From Rikenellaceae bacterium (GTDB lineage: Bacteria > Bacteroidota > Bacteroidia > Bacteroidales > Rikenellaceae): a stretch of DNA of 64,000 bases. The notes below the pieces were generated by a model. It saw nothing but the letters and a program-made list of their open reading frames with translations. It ran no database searches and was not told the origin of the DNA. The translations under genes were made by a program, and so were the position numbers. Below, in pieces: positions 53,983 through 60,898 of the stretch. The stretch covers positions 1 to 64,000 of the forward strand of contig SUZB01000007.1 of NCBI GenBank assembly GCA_015060115.1, in the 5' to 3' direction. Position 1 is the stretch's first letter. Each line of letters begins with the position of its first letter.

Positions 53983-54186
53983 GTTGTTAGTTGTTAGTTG
54001 TTAGATTGGGACAAGTAAGACGATAAGACAAATGATACCCGACCTCGTACTGGTCCTAAGGTCTTAAAGTCTTACGGTCTTAAAAAATAAAATATCGCTG
54101 GGTAAATTGGGTATAATAGGTATAATGGGTACAGTGGGTAAGCCACAAAGTACCCAAAATACCCATAGTACCCAAAATACCCAAAA
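53983..54186 (-). repeat. Composite intergenic repeat R9 (9-bp TGGGTATAA fold-back-A-tail)
   Basis: Minus strand from the surface lipoprotein gene: a fold-back of 9-bp units (54186-54098; TTTTGGGTA-like units, loop CTTTGTGGCT, then TACCCATTA-like units), module A (54083-54007, core GAGGTCGGGTATCAT) and tail (54005-53983). The TGGGTATAA fold-back appears only here, but has the same 9-bp period as F, B, D and E. Confidence 0.8.
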
Positions 54187-54234
54187 AACTCTCCCTGAAC
54201 CCTCCCTAAGACACACCCTCCCAACCCCGCCATA

Positions 54235-54270
54235 CAAAAAAATGCGACCCTCCTTGCGAGAGTCGCATTT
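54235..54270 (-). terminator. Terminator of the CBM26-like lipoprotein gene
   Basis: Minus strand: AAATGCGAC/GTCGCATTT with a 12-nt loop, T7 after it. Confidence 0.85.
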
Positions 54271-54289
54271 GAATGTGTATTTCTACTTT

Positions 54290-55882
54290 TTAGTTAATGC
54301 CGATAGAGCTACCAGTAACAGTATTACCCTCTGCAGAGATAGTTACAGTTGAATCATTTGACTGCCAGCCGTTTCCATTGTGAACGAGGTATTTAATAGT
54401 CTTACCTACCAACTCAGAAGGAACAACAATACTCCAAGTGTAGTTGCCCTCAGAAGTCATCACATTTCCTGGCCAAGAGGTATCAAATGATGTGCCTGTT
54501 TCCCAAACATGGATTTTCATAGTATTACCCCACCACTGCTTAGCATTGTCTGTATCCAACTGAACCGTCAACTTAATAATTGTCTCCTCAAGGTTGATAG
54601 TAGCACCATCCTTAGTGATTGACACATTACCCTCCACAGTCTTGCTACCATTAGAGAGAGTATATGAAAGAGACTCACCAATGTAGTCACCGCTAACAGT
54701 ATACTTGTTGTCTGTAACAGTTGCTTTATCTACAATCACAATGTCGCCACTCTTCAAAGTGATATAGAGAGGACTCCAGTTTGCCTTATTGTCAATTGTA
54801 ATATCAACAGTAAGATCTGCATACTCCTCAACACACTCATACTTGAAGTCAAGTGTCACAGGATTGAAGTAGATATCAAACTTACCATTCTTGGCAACCT
54901 TGATATTATTACCATTATCAGATGTAAGTGTATACTCTGTATTAACTTCTGCTATAAAAGCTGAAGAACCACCGTAGCTTTCATTCCAAGTATTACCTTT
55001 GACAAACTTAAATTCGTCTGTTTTATAAAGCTCAATGTTTGTTGCTACAATCCATCCATCGTTAGACTCATACATAGCCACAGGATTAGCAACATCCCAA
55101 CCCTGGAATGAGCCAACAACACCTATATCAGATTTTACAGGCTCAGTCAGTGTGCCAAGGTTATAAATCTTACCAGCTCTAATTTTAAGAACCTTCTCCT
55201 TGCAAATATGTCCATTAGTAGAATACGACAATGTAGCAGGAACACCATTCTCATACTCAATTTCATCATACTCGGGAACAAGGAACGAAACCAATATATC
55301 ACCGCTATCACTTGTGCTGAAAGTGTTAGAAGTAGTATTATTAGTATCTACTACAAAAGGAGCGCAATTGAAATTTTCGGGGTAAGTAAGAGTAATATCT
55401 GCACCGTTATAACAATTATTTGTAAAGCGCAAGAAAGAGTTCTTGGGGTTAAGAACAATAGGCTCTTCAGAATTAGGATTGAAAGAGTCCACTTGCTCAC
55501 ATATTACAAGACCTTTTTCGCGGTTATATGAAACAGGAATCTCGTTTACCAACTTGATGGTTACAGACTTGCCTACCAAGATGCTTGCTTCAGGATTCTC
55601 GCAAGTAAACTTGTTAAGTTCTGTTGTAGAATAGACAAAGTCAAAGCTGTTGTTCTCAGCGTCTGTTACACGGAGAGTGTCATTACTCTCCCAAGTAGTA
55701 TTCCAGATCTTATCTCCATCTTCATCATTGATAGAGGCGCGAGTCATAGCGATCTCGGCATAGAATGACAAGCCCTCAGATTTGGGGGTGTCGATTGTTA
55801 CATTCTGCTCGCAAGCTGTTACACCCAACATAACCAGTGCAACAAGCATCAAACTAAAAAACTTCTTCATCTTTTTGCTCAT
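54290..55882 (-). CDS. Surface lipoprotein with CBM26-like starch-binding module
   Basis: 530 residues. The lipoprotein signal ends at LGVTAC (Cys about 24), so the protein sits on the outer membrane. Residues 30-210 resemble the N-terminal part of Bacteroidetes fimbrillin-like and SusE/F-like proteins (AEIAMTRASIND, then WESNDTLRV). A SusE/F-type domain follows with VGSFQGWDVANP (about 255-345). The last 95 residues look like starch-binding module 26 (KIHVWETGTSF, SWPGNVMTSEGNYTW). It probably captures starch or glycogen-like glycans; SusC and SusD are not nearby. AT-rich. A second ATG at 55870 may be the start. Confidence 0.75.
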   Translation of the reverse strand: MSKKMKKFFSLMLVALVMLGVTACEQNVTIDTPKSEGLSFYAEIAMTRASINDEDGDKIWNTTWESNDTLRVTDAENNSFDFVYSTTELNKFTCENPEASILVGKSVTIKLVNEIPVSYNREKGLVICEQVDSFNPNSEEPIVLNPKNSFLRFTNNCYNGADITLTYPENFNCAPFVVDTNNTTSNTFSTSDSGDILVSFLVPEYDEIEYENGVPATLSYSTNGHICKEKVLKIRAGKIYNLGTLTEPVKSDIGVVGSFQGWDVANPVAMYESNDGWIVATNIELYKTDEFKFVKGNTWNESYGGSSAFIAEVNTEYTLTSDNGNNIKVAKNGKFDIYFNPVTLDFKYECVEEYADLTVDITIDNKANWSPLYITLKSGDIVIVDKATVTDNKYTVSGDYIGESLSYTLSNGSKTVEGNVSITKDGATINLEETIIKLTVQLDTDNAKQWWGNTMKIHVWETGTSFDTSWPGNVMTSEGNYTWSIVVPSELVGKTIKYLVHNGNGWQSNDSTVTISAEGNTVTGSSIGIN

Positions 55883-55903
55883 CTTTTTCGGTTAAACATC
55901 GGG

Positions 55904-56041
55904 TTACCACTCCACATCCTCCTCCTCATAGAGAGGACCATTGAATCCATACTCGTTAAGGCTTGCCTGGAAGCCACCCTCAACGGCTACCTCAACGGCT
56001 ACCACCTCAGGAGCCTCGTAGGTCATTTTTGTTGTTTTCAT
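55904..56041 (-). CDS. 45-residue acidic peptide encoded before the surface lipoprotein
   Basis: ATG 56041 to TAA 55904, too short for a usual ORF track. The peptide starts MKTTKMTYEAPEVVAVEV, then AVEGGFQASL, and ends in YEEEDVEW: a basic start, an alternating Val/Glu stretch, Gly-Gly-Phe and an acidic tail with a final Trp. Similar Tyr-x-x-P-x-Val-Glu-Val-Glu...Gly-Phe peptides often precede surface protein genes in this order of bacteria, from memory. It is 21 bases before the lipoprotein gene. It carries no classical signal peptide. Confidence 0.65.
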   Translation of the reverse strand: MKTTKMTYEAPEVVAVEVAVEGGFQASLNEYGFNGPLYEEEDVEW

Positions 56042-56109
56042 CTTTTGTTAGGTTAATGAGTTAATTATATTTTTAAGTTTCTTTTTTATCTAAGATAAAA
56101 CAAGTCTCA

Positions 56110-56117
56110 CAAAGTTA
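56110..56117 (-). promoter_or_regulatory. -7 box for the peptide-lipoprotein operon
   Basis: Minus strand TAACTTTG, about 70 bases before the 45-residue gene. No good -33 box. Confidence 0.5.
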
Positions 56118-56240
56118 TAATTTTTTAGCCGTACAGGGGTTATCCAAGACCTATGATTTATGACGAATTAACCATATTTCAATGACGAATGGGGCAAAAT
56201 CGCCCTCGAAATGAATACAAAAGTAAGATAATAAGAGGGC

Positions 56241-56447
56241 ATTAGTTATTAGTTGTTAGATTAGGACAAGTAAGACGATAGGACAATTAAGACAATAAGA
56301 CAAATGATACCCAACCTCGTAAGGTCTTACGGTCTTAAAGTCCTAAGGTCTTAAAAAATATCTGCGCTCCTCTGGAGCGCAACTCTAACAACTAATAACT
56401 AACAACTAAAAAGGATATGACTAAAAAGCAAATTAGTCATATCCTTT
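56241..56447 (-). repeat. Composite intergenic repeat R10 (hairpins-A-tail)
   Basis: Minus strand from the YeiH gene, after the palindrome at 56448-56572: a perfect 15-bp hairpin (56447-56410, AAAGGATATGACTAA), 7-bp tail units (56408-56383), a GCGCTCC/GGAGCGC hairpin (56380-56364) as in R6, module A (56353-56261, core GAGGTTGGGTATCAT) and tail (56260-56241). The AT-rich stretch 56118-56240 holds nothing else that I recognise. Confidence 0.8.
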
Positions 56448-56572
56448 AAGAGGTTGAATAAAAAGATGTAGTTTTAGGCTTGCGAAGCCCGAAAAACCGC
56501 AGTTTACTTAGGCGTAAATGAGGATTTTGAGGGCGAGCGTAACGACAAAATACACTTTTTATTCAGCCTCTT
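56448..56572 (-). repeat. 125-base palindrome with apical TTTAC/GTAAA motif
   Basis: Outer stem AAGAGGCTGAATAAAAAG/CTTTTTATTCAACCTCTT (minus strand), then GGGC..GCTTCGCAAGC-type inner stems and the apex CCTCATTTACGCCTAAGTAAACTGCGG, with CTACATCT on its right arm. It begins 20 bases after the YeiH stop. The apex and CTACATCT are shared with the palindrome at 11515-11638. Confidence 0.85.
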
Positions 56573-56592
56573 TTAGCTATTTTTACAGAAAA

Positions 56593-58008
56593 TTACTCTG
56601 CGGGGGTGAGTACCTCGAACTCCGAGACCTCAACTGTAGACTCTGTTGCAGCGGGCTCAACGGCGATAGTTGCCTCAGATGCCTCTGCCACCTCCTCAAC
56701 GGCCTCAACAACAGGCTCGCTCTTATCACCCTCCAATGCGGGCTTCACGATACCGAACATCAACCACGCTACAAGGCAGGTAACGCAGATATTGAAGGTC
56801 TGGGCGCCAAGGAAGGCGTAGAGAGCGTTACGATTCTCCTTAGAGATAATATCCTTGAGGCGCGTATCCATACCGATACATACGAACGCAAGCGAGAAGA
56901 AGAATGTAGAGAATGTCTTAGCAAGGGTTGTCTCCGCGAGCTTCGACTCTGCCGAGTCGGGGAATACGCCATAGGCCTGCAAGAGGCTGAAAACGGCCGA
57001 AGCAACAACGAAGCCAAGGATAAACTTGGGGAACTTCTCCCATACGATGCCGAGCGAAGGAGCGCCGGTCTTACCTTCGCCACGAGCCGAGAGGTAGAGG
57101 GCGATGAAGAATGCTACAACGCCGATAAGCACATTCTGCGTAGCCTTAACGATAACGGCAGTGGTGTTGGCCAAGTCGCCAGCCATCTCCGAAGATGCTA
57201 CAACACCCGATGTGGTGTCGATAGTACCACCAATCCACGCACCCATAATCTCCTGCTGCACGATAGGATCCTCGGTAAAGAGGGGCACAATCATCTTTGC
57301 CAACCAGGGCATAAGGTAGATCATAGGAACTACGATGATAAGCACCAACGAGATGATGTACGAAAGCTGCTTCTTGTCTGTACCTGCAACACCAGCGGCT
57401 GTGATACAAGCCGAAACACCGCAGATAGAACAACCACTCGCCAAGGTCATAGCCGTAGCACGCTCTACCTTGAACTTACGGGCGAGCAAGTAGGCGAAGA
57501 ACCACACGATACCCACAACGATAACGGCCTGAATAAGACCCGCAGCACCCGACTTCATAACATCGCGGAAAAGCACTGTTGCACCGAGGCATACAACACC
57601 AATCTTGATGAAGAACTCACCCTGAATAGCGGGTTTGAGCCACTCAGGAATGTGGAAAAGGTTGCGAATGATAAGACCAAAGATCACCGAGAAGAATACA
57701 GCCTCGAAGCCGTAGAACTTAACAGCGGGAATCTTGGCAATCCACTGCGCCAACACCGCGATAGCGAAGATAACGATGAACGAGGGGATAAGACCCTTCA
57801 TCGGGCGCTTGAGGATAAGGTTACCCAAGTAGAGAACTACAAGGGCGATAACGAAGAATACGCCGATATTTGCCCACGCCTCAAGAGTGTCGAGGTGGCT
57901 GGGCACCTTAGGACCGTTGTTGGGGAGGTAGGTCGCAAGGCCAGCGAGAATGAGTAATGGAATACTAAGAAATGTTACAATCCAATCTTCGGTAAGATAC
58001 TTTTTCAT
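56593..58008 (-). CDS. YeiH-family putative anion (sulfate) exporter
   Basis: 471 residues and about 11 helices. Family marks: LASGCSICGVSACITAAGV (about 193-211) and GAWIGGTIDTTSGVVASSEMAG. YeiH (UPF0324) proteins are called sulfate exporters, with limited evidence. The cytoplasmic end (about 430-471) is a Glu/Ala/Val-rich acidic tail not usual in the family (EAVEEVAEASEATIAVEP). It lies 24 bases after the porin gene on the same strand, and so is probably in its operon. Confidence 0.87.
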   Translation of the reverse strand: MKKYLTEDWIVTFLSIPLLILAGLATYLPNNGPKVPSHLDTLEAWANIGVFFVIALVVLYLGNLILKRPMKGLIPSFIVIFAIAVLAQWIAKIPAVKFYGFEAVFFSVIFGLIIRNLFHIPEWLKPAIQGEFFIKIGVVCLGATVLFRDVMKSGAAGLIQAVIVVGIVWFFAYLLARKFKVERATAMTLASGCSICGVSACITAAGVAGTDKKQLSYIISLVLIIVVPMIYLMPWLAKMIVPLFTEDPIVQQEIMGAWIGGTIDTTSGVVASSEMAGDLANTTAVIVKATQNVLIGVVAFFIALYLSARGEGKTGAPSLGIVWEKFPKFILGFVVASAVFSLLQAYGVFPDSAESKLAETTLAKTFSTFFFSLAFVCIGMDTRLKDIISKENRNALYAFLGAQTFNICVTCLVAWLMFGIVKPALEGDKSEPVVEAVEEVAEASEATIAVEPAATESTVEVSEFEVLTPAE

Positions 58009-58032
58009 ATTTCCTTTTTAATTAGGGTTTCG

Positions 58033-59085
58033 TTAGAAGATAGCCGACACCATAAGGTTAAGGCCGTGGAAGTTATCCGCCTTGTGAGCATCGAACATTG
58101 TATAGGTGTAGTTGAGCTGAAGGCGCAAATACTTGATAGGCTTATATACAGCACCTACGGTAACGCGGTCCTGACTCTCAACACCCTCGATATCGGTATT
58201 GAGGAACTCATAGCGAGCAACAACCGACCAAGGGCGCTCGAAGTGGTAGCCAGCGAGGGCGTAGAAGGCATCAGCCTTGCCTGTGCCGAACTTTGCCGAA
58301 GCGTACTCAGCACGAGCAATCCAGTGGCGAACATCGTAGATAGCACCTACGGCCCAACGGGGGCTCTTCATATAGTCGCTACCATCGAACTTGGTCTCGC
58401 CATACATATAAGAACCTGATACTGAGAAGCCCTTGAAAGGCTTGATGATGATACGGCCGATGATATCCTTAGACTTATTGTGGTCCTTGCCGTTGATGCC
58501 TGAGCCATTGAAAACACCCAAGTTGTAGTTGATGATGCTATAGCCATCTTTGTGGATAAAGCCACCAAAAATCTGTGTACCGAGATCACGGCCTGTTGCT
58601 GAGATGCCATCGAGGGTCTTATCGTTACGCACCAAGAGAGAGGTGAGGTAAGAGTACTCGATAAACTCAAACTTGGTAGGGCCATAGAGCTCGTTCTCCA
58701 ACGAGAAGGGCAACTTAAACTGGCCGAGCTGAACGCCGAGCTCCTTGAAGGGCTTGTAGCGCATATAGAGGTCGCAAATCTTGGGTGTACCTGCCATATC
58801 TACCTGAAGACGATAGTCGAGCTTCGCCTCGGCAACATTACCTGAAAGGCTTACACGCGCACGACGAATATAGAAAGTGGTCTTATCGTTATCCGCCCAC
58901 GATACGCCAGCCTGAAGATAACCAGAAAGGTTGAGATACTTATCGGCAAAAGATTTTACTTTGCTCTTAGTTTCAAGCTGTGCAACGCGCTCCTCGAGCG
59001 ATGCGTTGTTCTCTACTGACTGCGCCTGTGCTGTAAGGCCAAAGCCAACAAAGGCAAGCGCCAAAAGAAGATTCTTAAGTTTCAT
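58033..59085 (-). CDS. Outer-membrane porin, OprO/OprP-like (phosphate-selective porin family)
   Basis: 350 residues from ATG 59085. Signal peptide 1-21 (AQA), a short coiled-coil start (SLEERVAQLETK), then a beta-barrel of about 16 strands (FYIRRARVSLSGNVAEAKLDYRLQVDM is typical of the family) ending with aromatic MVSAIF. The family includes OprP for phosphate and relatives for other anions. The anion transporter YeiH behind it fits an anion-handling operon. The ORF extends 23 codons further upstream, but that part has no signal peptide. Confidence 0.85.
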   Translation of the reverse strand: MKLKNLLLALAFVGFGLTAQAQSVENNASLEERVAQLETKSKVKSFADKYLNLSGYLQAGVSWADNDKTTFYIRRARVSLSGNVAEAKLDYRLQVDMAGTPKICDLYMRYKPFKELGVQLGQFKLPFSLENELYGPTKFEFIEYSYLTSLLVRNDKTLDGISATGRDLGTQIFGGFIHKDGYSIINYNLGVFNGSGINGKDHNKSKDIIGRIIIKPFKGFSVSGSYMYGETKFDGSDYMKSPRWAVGAIYDVRHWIARAEYASAKFGTGKADAFYALAGYHFERPWSVVARYEFLNTDIEGVESQDRVTVGAVYKPIKYLRLQLNYTYTMFDAHKADNFHGLNLMVSAIF

Positions 59086-59115
59086 ATACACACTTTTGTT
59101 ATTAGAATTTCGGCA

Positions 59116-59123
59116 CAAATGTA
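59116..59123 (-). promoter_or_regulatory. -7 box for the porin-YeiH operon
   Basis: Minus strand TACATTTG, 31 bases before the ATG. No clear -33 box. Confidence 0.5.
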
Positions 59124-59237
59124 TGCTTTTTTTCCAAGACGAAAGGTAGTACAAATACCTAAATTCCCCATTTCGAGCTATTCACAACATTATGTTGTGG
59201 TCAAAACGGAGAATAATTTAGCAATAAAGGAAATTGG

Positions 59238-59732
59238 TTAAAAGTCAATCGATAGCTGAGGGTCAGAAAATAGGTTGATTATGCGACAGCCCAGCTTATG
59301 CGCCCGGCGAATAGTGTAGTCGGTGCCTCCCCTACTGCCATCGTACCACGCCACCACGACATCGGCACCCTCGACGAGCATATCGTTACGGCGGTGGAAG
59401 ATTGCACGATCGTATGCCATATCGGCATAAAGCACCACATCGGCAGAGGCTATAACGCTGTCGTAGAGCATCTTATCGCGCACACCGAAACGCAAGGCAA
59501 AGGCCGGAAATGGCACTATCGCCTCAATCACGACATCTTCGTACCTCTCGCTGAGAGCCACAACAGCAGCCCCCGCAGCGAGGTCGAAGCCCTCGGCCAT
59601 ACCGACACGAAAGGTGCGCACACCCTCATCGTAGAGCGCCTCGACAGCCTCACGCAACGCCTCATCGGCCTCACCCTGATAGGTGCGGTGGCCAGTGAAG
59701 GTGGCTATTGATATATCGGCATGGAAAGTCAT
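59238..59732 (-). CDS. SLOG-fold protein, YpsA/DUF1273 family
   Basis: 164 residues. The SLOG (LOG-like Rossmann) fold with FTGHRTYQGE (12-21), RVGMAEGFDLAAGAAVV (42-58) and GSRGGTDYTIRRAHKLGC near the end; RNDMLVEGADVVVAWYDG is also typical. SLOG domains bind or make nucleotide-derived ligands; YpsA affects cell division and stress in B. subtilis. The -7 box lies 5 bases before the ATG, so the transcript may be leaderless. Monocistronic. Confidence 0.87.
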   Translation of the reverse strand: MTFHADISIATFTGHRTYQGEADEALREAVEALYDEGVRTFRVGMAEGFDLAAGAAVVALSERYEDVVIEAIVPFPAFALRFGVRDKMLYDSVIASADVVLYADMAYDRAIFHRRNDMLVEGADVVVAWYDGSRGGTDYTIRRAHKLGCRIINLFSDPQLSIDF

Positions 59733-59736
59733 AGCG

Positions 59737-59744
59737 CAAAGGTA
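59737..59744 (-). promoter_or_regulatory. -7 box abutting the SLOG gene start
   Basis: Minus strand TACCTTTG followed by CGCT and the ATG. With the usual distance from box to start site, transcription would begin at or within 2 bases of the ATG. Confidence 0.6.
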
Positions 59745-59819
59745 AGAAAATTTTTAGAAGCTACGCTCTTTTGGCGTAAGGTTTGCTCTCTAAGGTGTGA
59801 ACCTTTAATTTTTACAATT

Positions 59820-60017
59820 ATGAAAAACTCATGTATCTGTTTGATGTCGGCACTCGGAGGTGCTATCATCGGTGCTGCCGTGGCGATGCTCACCACGCCA
59901 CAGTCGGGCAAGGAGCTTCGTGGCAAGATTCGTGACTCGTTTAACGAGGCTACGGAGCGTGTTCGCGAGGGGTTGGAGGAGATGCGACCCTGCCACTGCA
60001 ACGACGAGCATAAGTAG
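59820..60017 (+). CDS. YtxH-domain envelope protein
   Basis: 65 residues from ATG 59820. One glycine-rich membrane helix (about 8-27, ALGGAIIGAAVAMLTTPQSG) and then an amphipathic helix with KELRGKIRDSFNEATERV, the YtxH pattern. Ends in a Cys/His-rich tail (CHCNDEHK). YtxH proteins are small stress-linked membrane proteins. The next gene, 21 bases on, is the usual holin-like partner. Confidence 0.85.
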   Translation: MKNSCICLMSALGGAIIGAAVAMLTTPQSGKELRGKIRDSFNEATERVREGLEEMRPCHCNDEHK

Positions 60018-60038
60018 CACACCTTCAAGGCGGAAGCT

Positions 60039-60323
60039 ATGTCGTTCGTGGCATTTATCCTCGCCCTACTCTTAGGGCTAACGCTACTCAGCGGCGCCAT
60101 TGTGGTGTCGCTGGGCACGCTTATGGATAGTTGGGTTGGAGCCTTTGCGGTGGTTGGCATCGTCTACCTGCTGGTGGCCATAGCAATCTACATATTCGGT
60201 GTACGGCGCACAATGCAACGCTGGCAACATCGTATGGGCATAATCTACGAGGTGAGCGCCACGATAGACAGCATCTACCGCGAGGCAAGGGTATTTATTA
60301 AAAAGATTGTGGGAGGCCTCTGA
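60039..60323 (+). CDS. Holin-X/DUF1469-like small membrane protein
   Basis: 94 residues: two membrane helices (about 4-29 and 36-58) and a basic amphipathic C-terminus (FGVRRTMQRWQHRMG). The topology and pairing with YtxH fit the phage-holin-superfamily-III group that is common in Bacteroidetes genomes and not linked with phage. The stop codon is inside the loop of the shared terminator. Confidence 0.75.
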   Translation: MSFVAFILALLLGLTLLSGAIVVSLGTLMDSWVGAFAVVGIVYLLVAIAIYIFGVRRTMQRWQHRMGIIYEVSATIDSIYREARVFIKKIVGGL

Positions 60324-60331
60324 CCTCCCAC
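60309..60331. terminator. Bidirectional terminator
   Basis: GTGGGAGG/CCTCCCAC with a 7-nt loop, A-run on the left (plus-strand AAAAAGATT) and TTTTA on the right. It ends both the YtxH pair and the mntP operon. Confidence 0.8.
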
Positions 60332-60335
60332 CGTT

Positions 60336-60893
60336 TTATTCCGACAGATGTTCAAGAAGTATCTTTATTCCTATGAAAATCAAGACGATACCGCCTAAAA
60401 TTCCCGTCTTTTTACCCAACTTAGAGCCTACGCTACGACCAAGGTAGATGCCCGCAAACGAGAAGAGAAAAGTAACCACACCGATGCTTAGCGCCGCAGC
60501 GACAATATCGACACCGATAAATGCCATTGAGACACCTACGGCCAAGGCATCAATGCTTGTGGCAACAGCCATAAGAAACATCTTGCGCGGGCCAAAATCC
60601 TCATCGCCACTCTCCTCATCACCCCAGACGGCCTCACGAATCATATTTAGGCCGATAAACGACAGCAGAGCAAAGGCAATCCAGTGGTCGATGCTTACGA
60701 CAATAGCCGAAAAGCTACTTGCAAGGAGATAGCCCACGACTGGCATAAGTGCCTGAAAGCCACCAAACCACACACCTGCGAGCAGAGCGTGGCGAGGGCG
60801 CACCTCCGGAACAGCAAGACCCTTAGCCACAGATACGGCAAAGGCATCCATCGAGAGGCCCACGGCAATCAGTAAAAGCGAGAGAAATCCCAT
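60336..60893 (-). CDS. mntP: Manganese efflux pump
   Basis: Exports Mn2+ across the inner membrane. The 185 residues hold six helices in two repeats, each with its acidic motif: LSMDAFAVSVAKG (13-25) and ATSIDALAVGVSM (about 111-123). It follows the GH53 gene by 5 bases. No yybP-ykoY manganese riboswitch can precede it here because of the operon, so expression must depend on the nfo promoter. Confidence 0.92.
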   Translation of the reverse strand: MGFLSLLLIAVGLSMDAFAVSVAKGLAVPEVRPRHALLAGVWFGGFQALMPVVGYLLASSFSAIVVSIDHWIAFALLSFIGLNMIREAVWGDEESGDEDFGPRKMFLMAVATSIDALAVGVSMAFIGVDIVAAALSIGVVTFLFSFAGIYLGRSVGSKLGKKTGILGGIVLIFIGIKILLEHLSE

Positions 60894-60898
60894 TTTTC

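Noticed and set aside
56518..57957. 479-codon plus-strand open frame
   Set aside because: It is antisense to the well-supported YeiH transporter gene; the translation is low-complexity and charged, with no domain. The same holds for 7997-9169 (antisense to ROK) and 33710-34765 (antisense to aspS).
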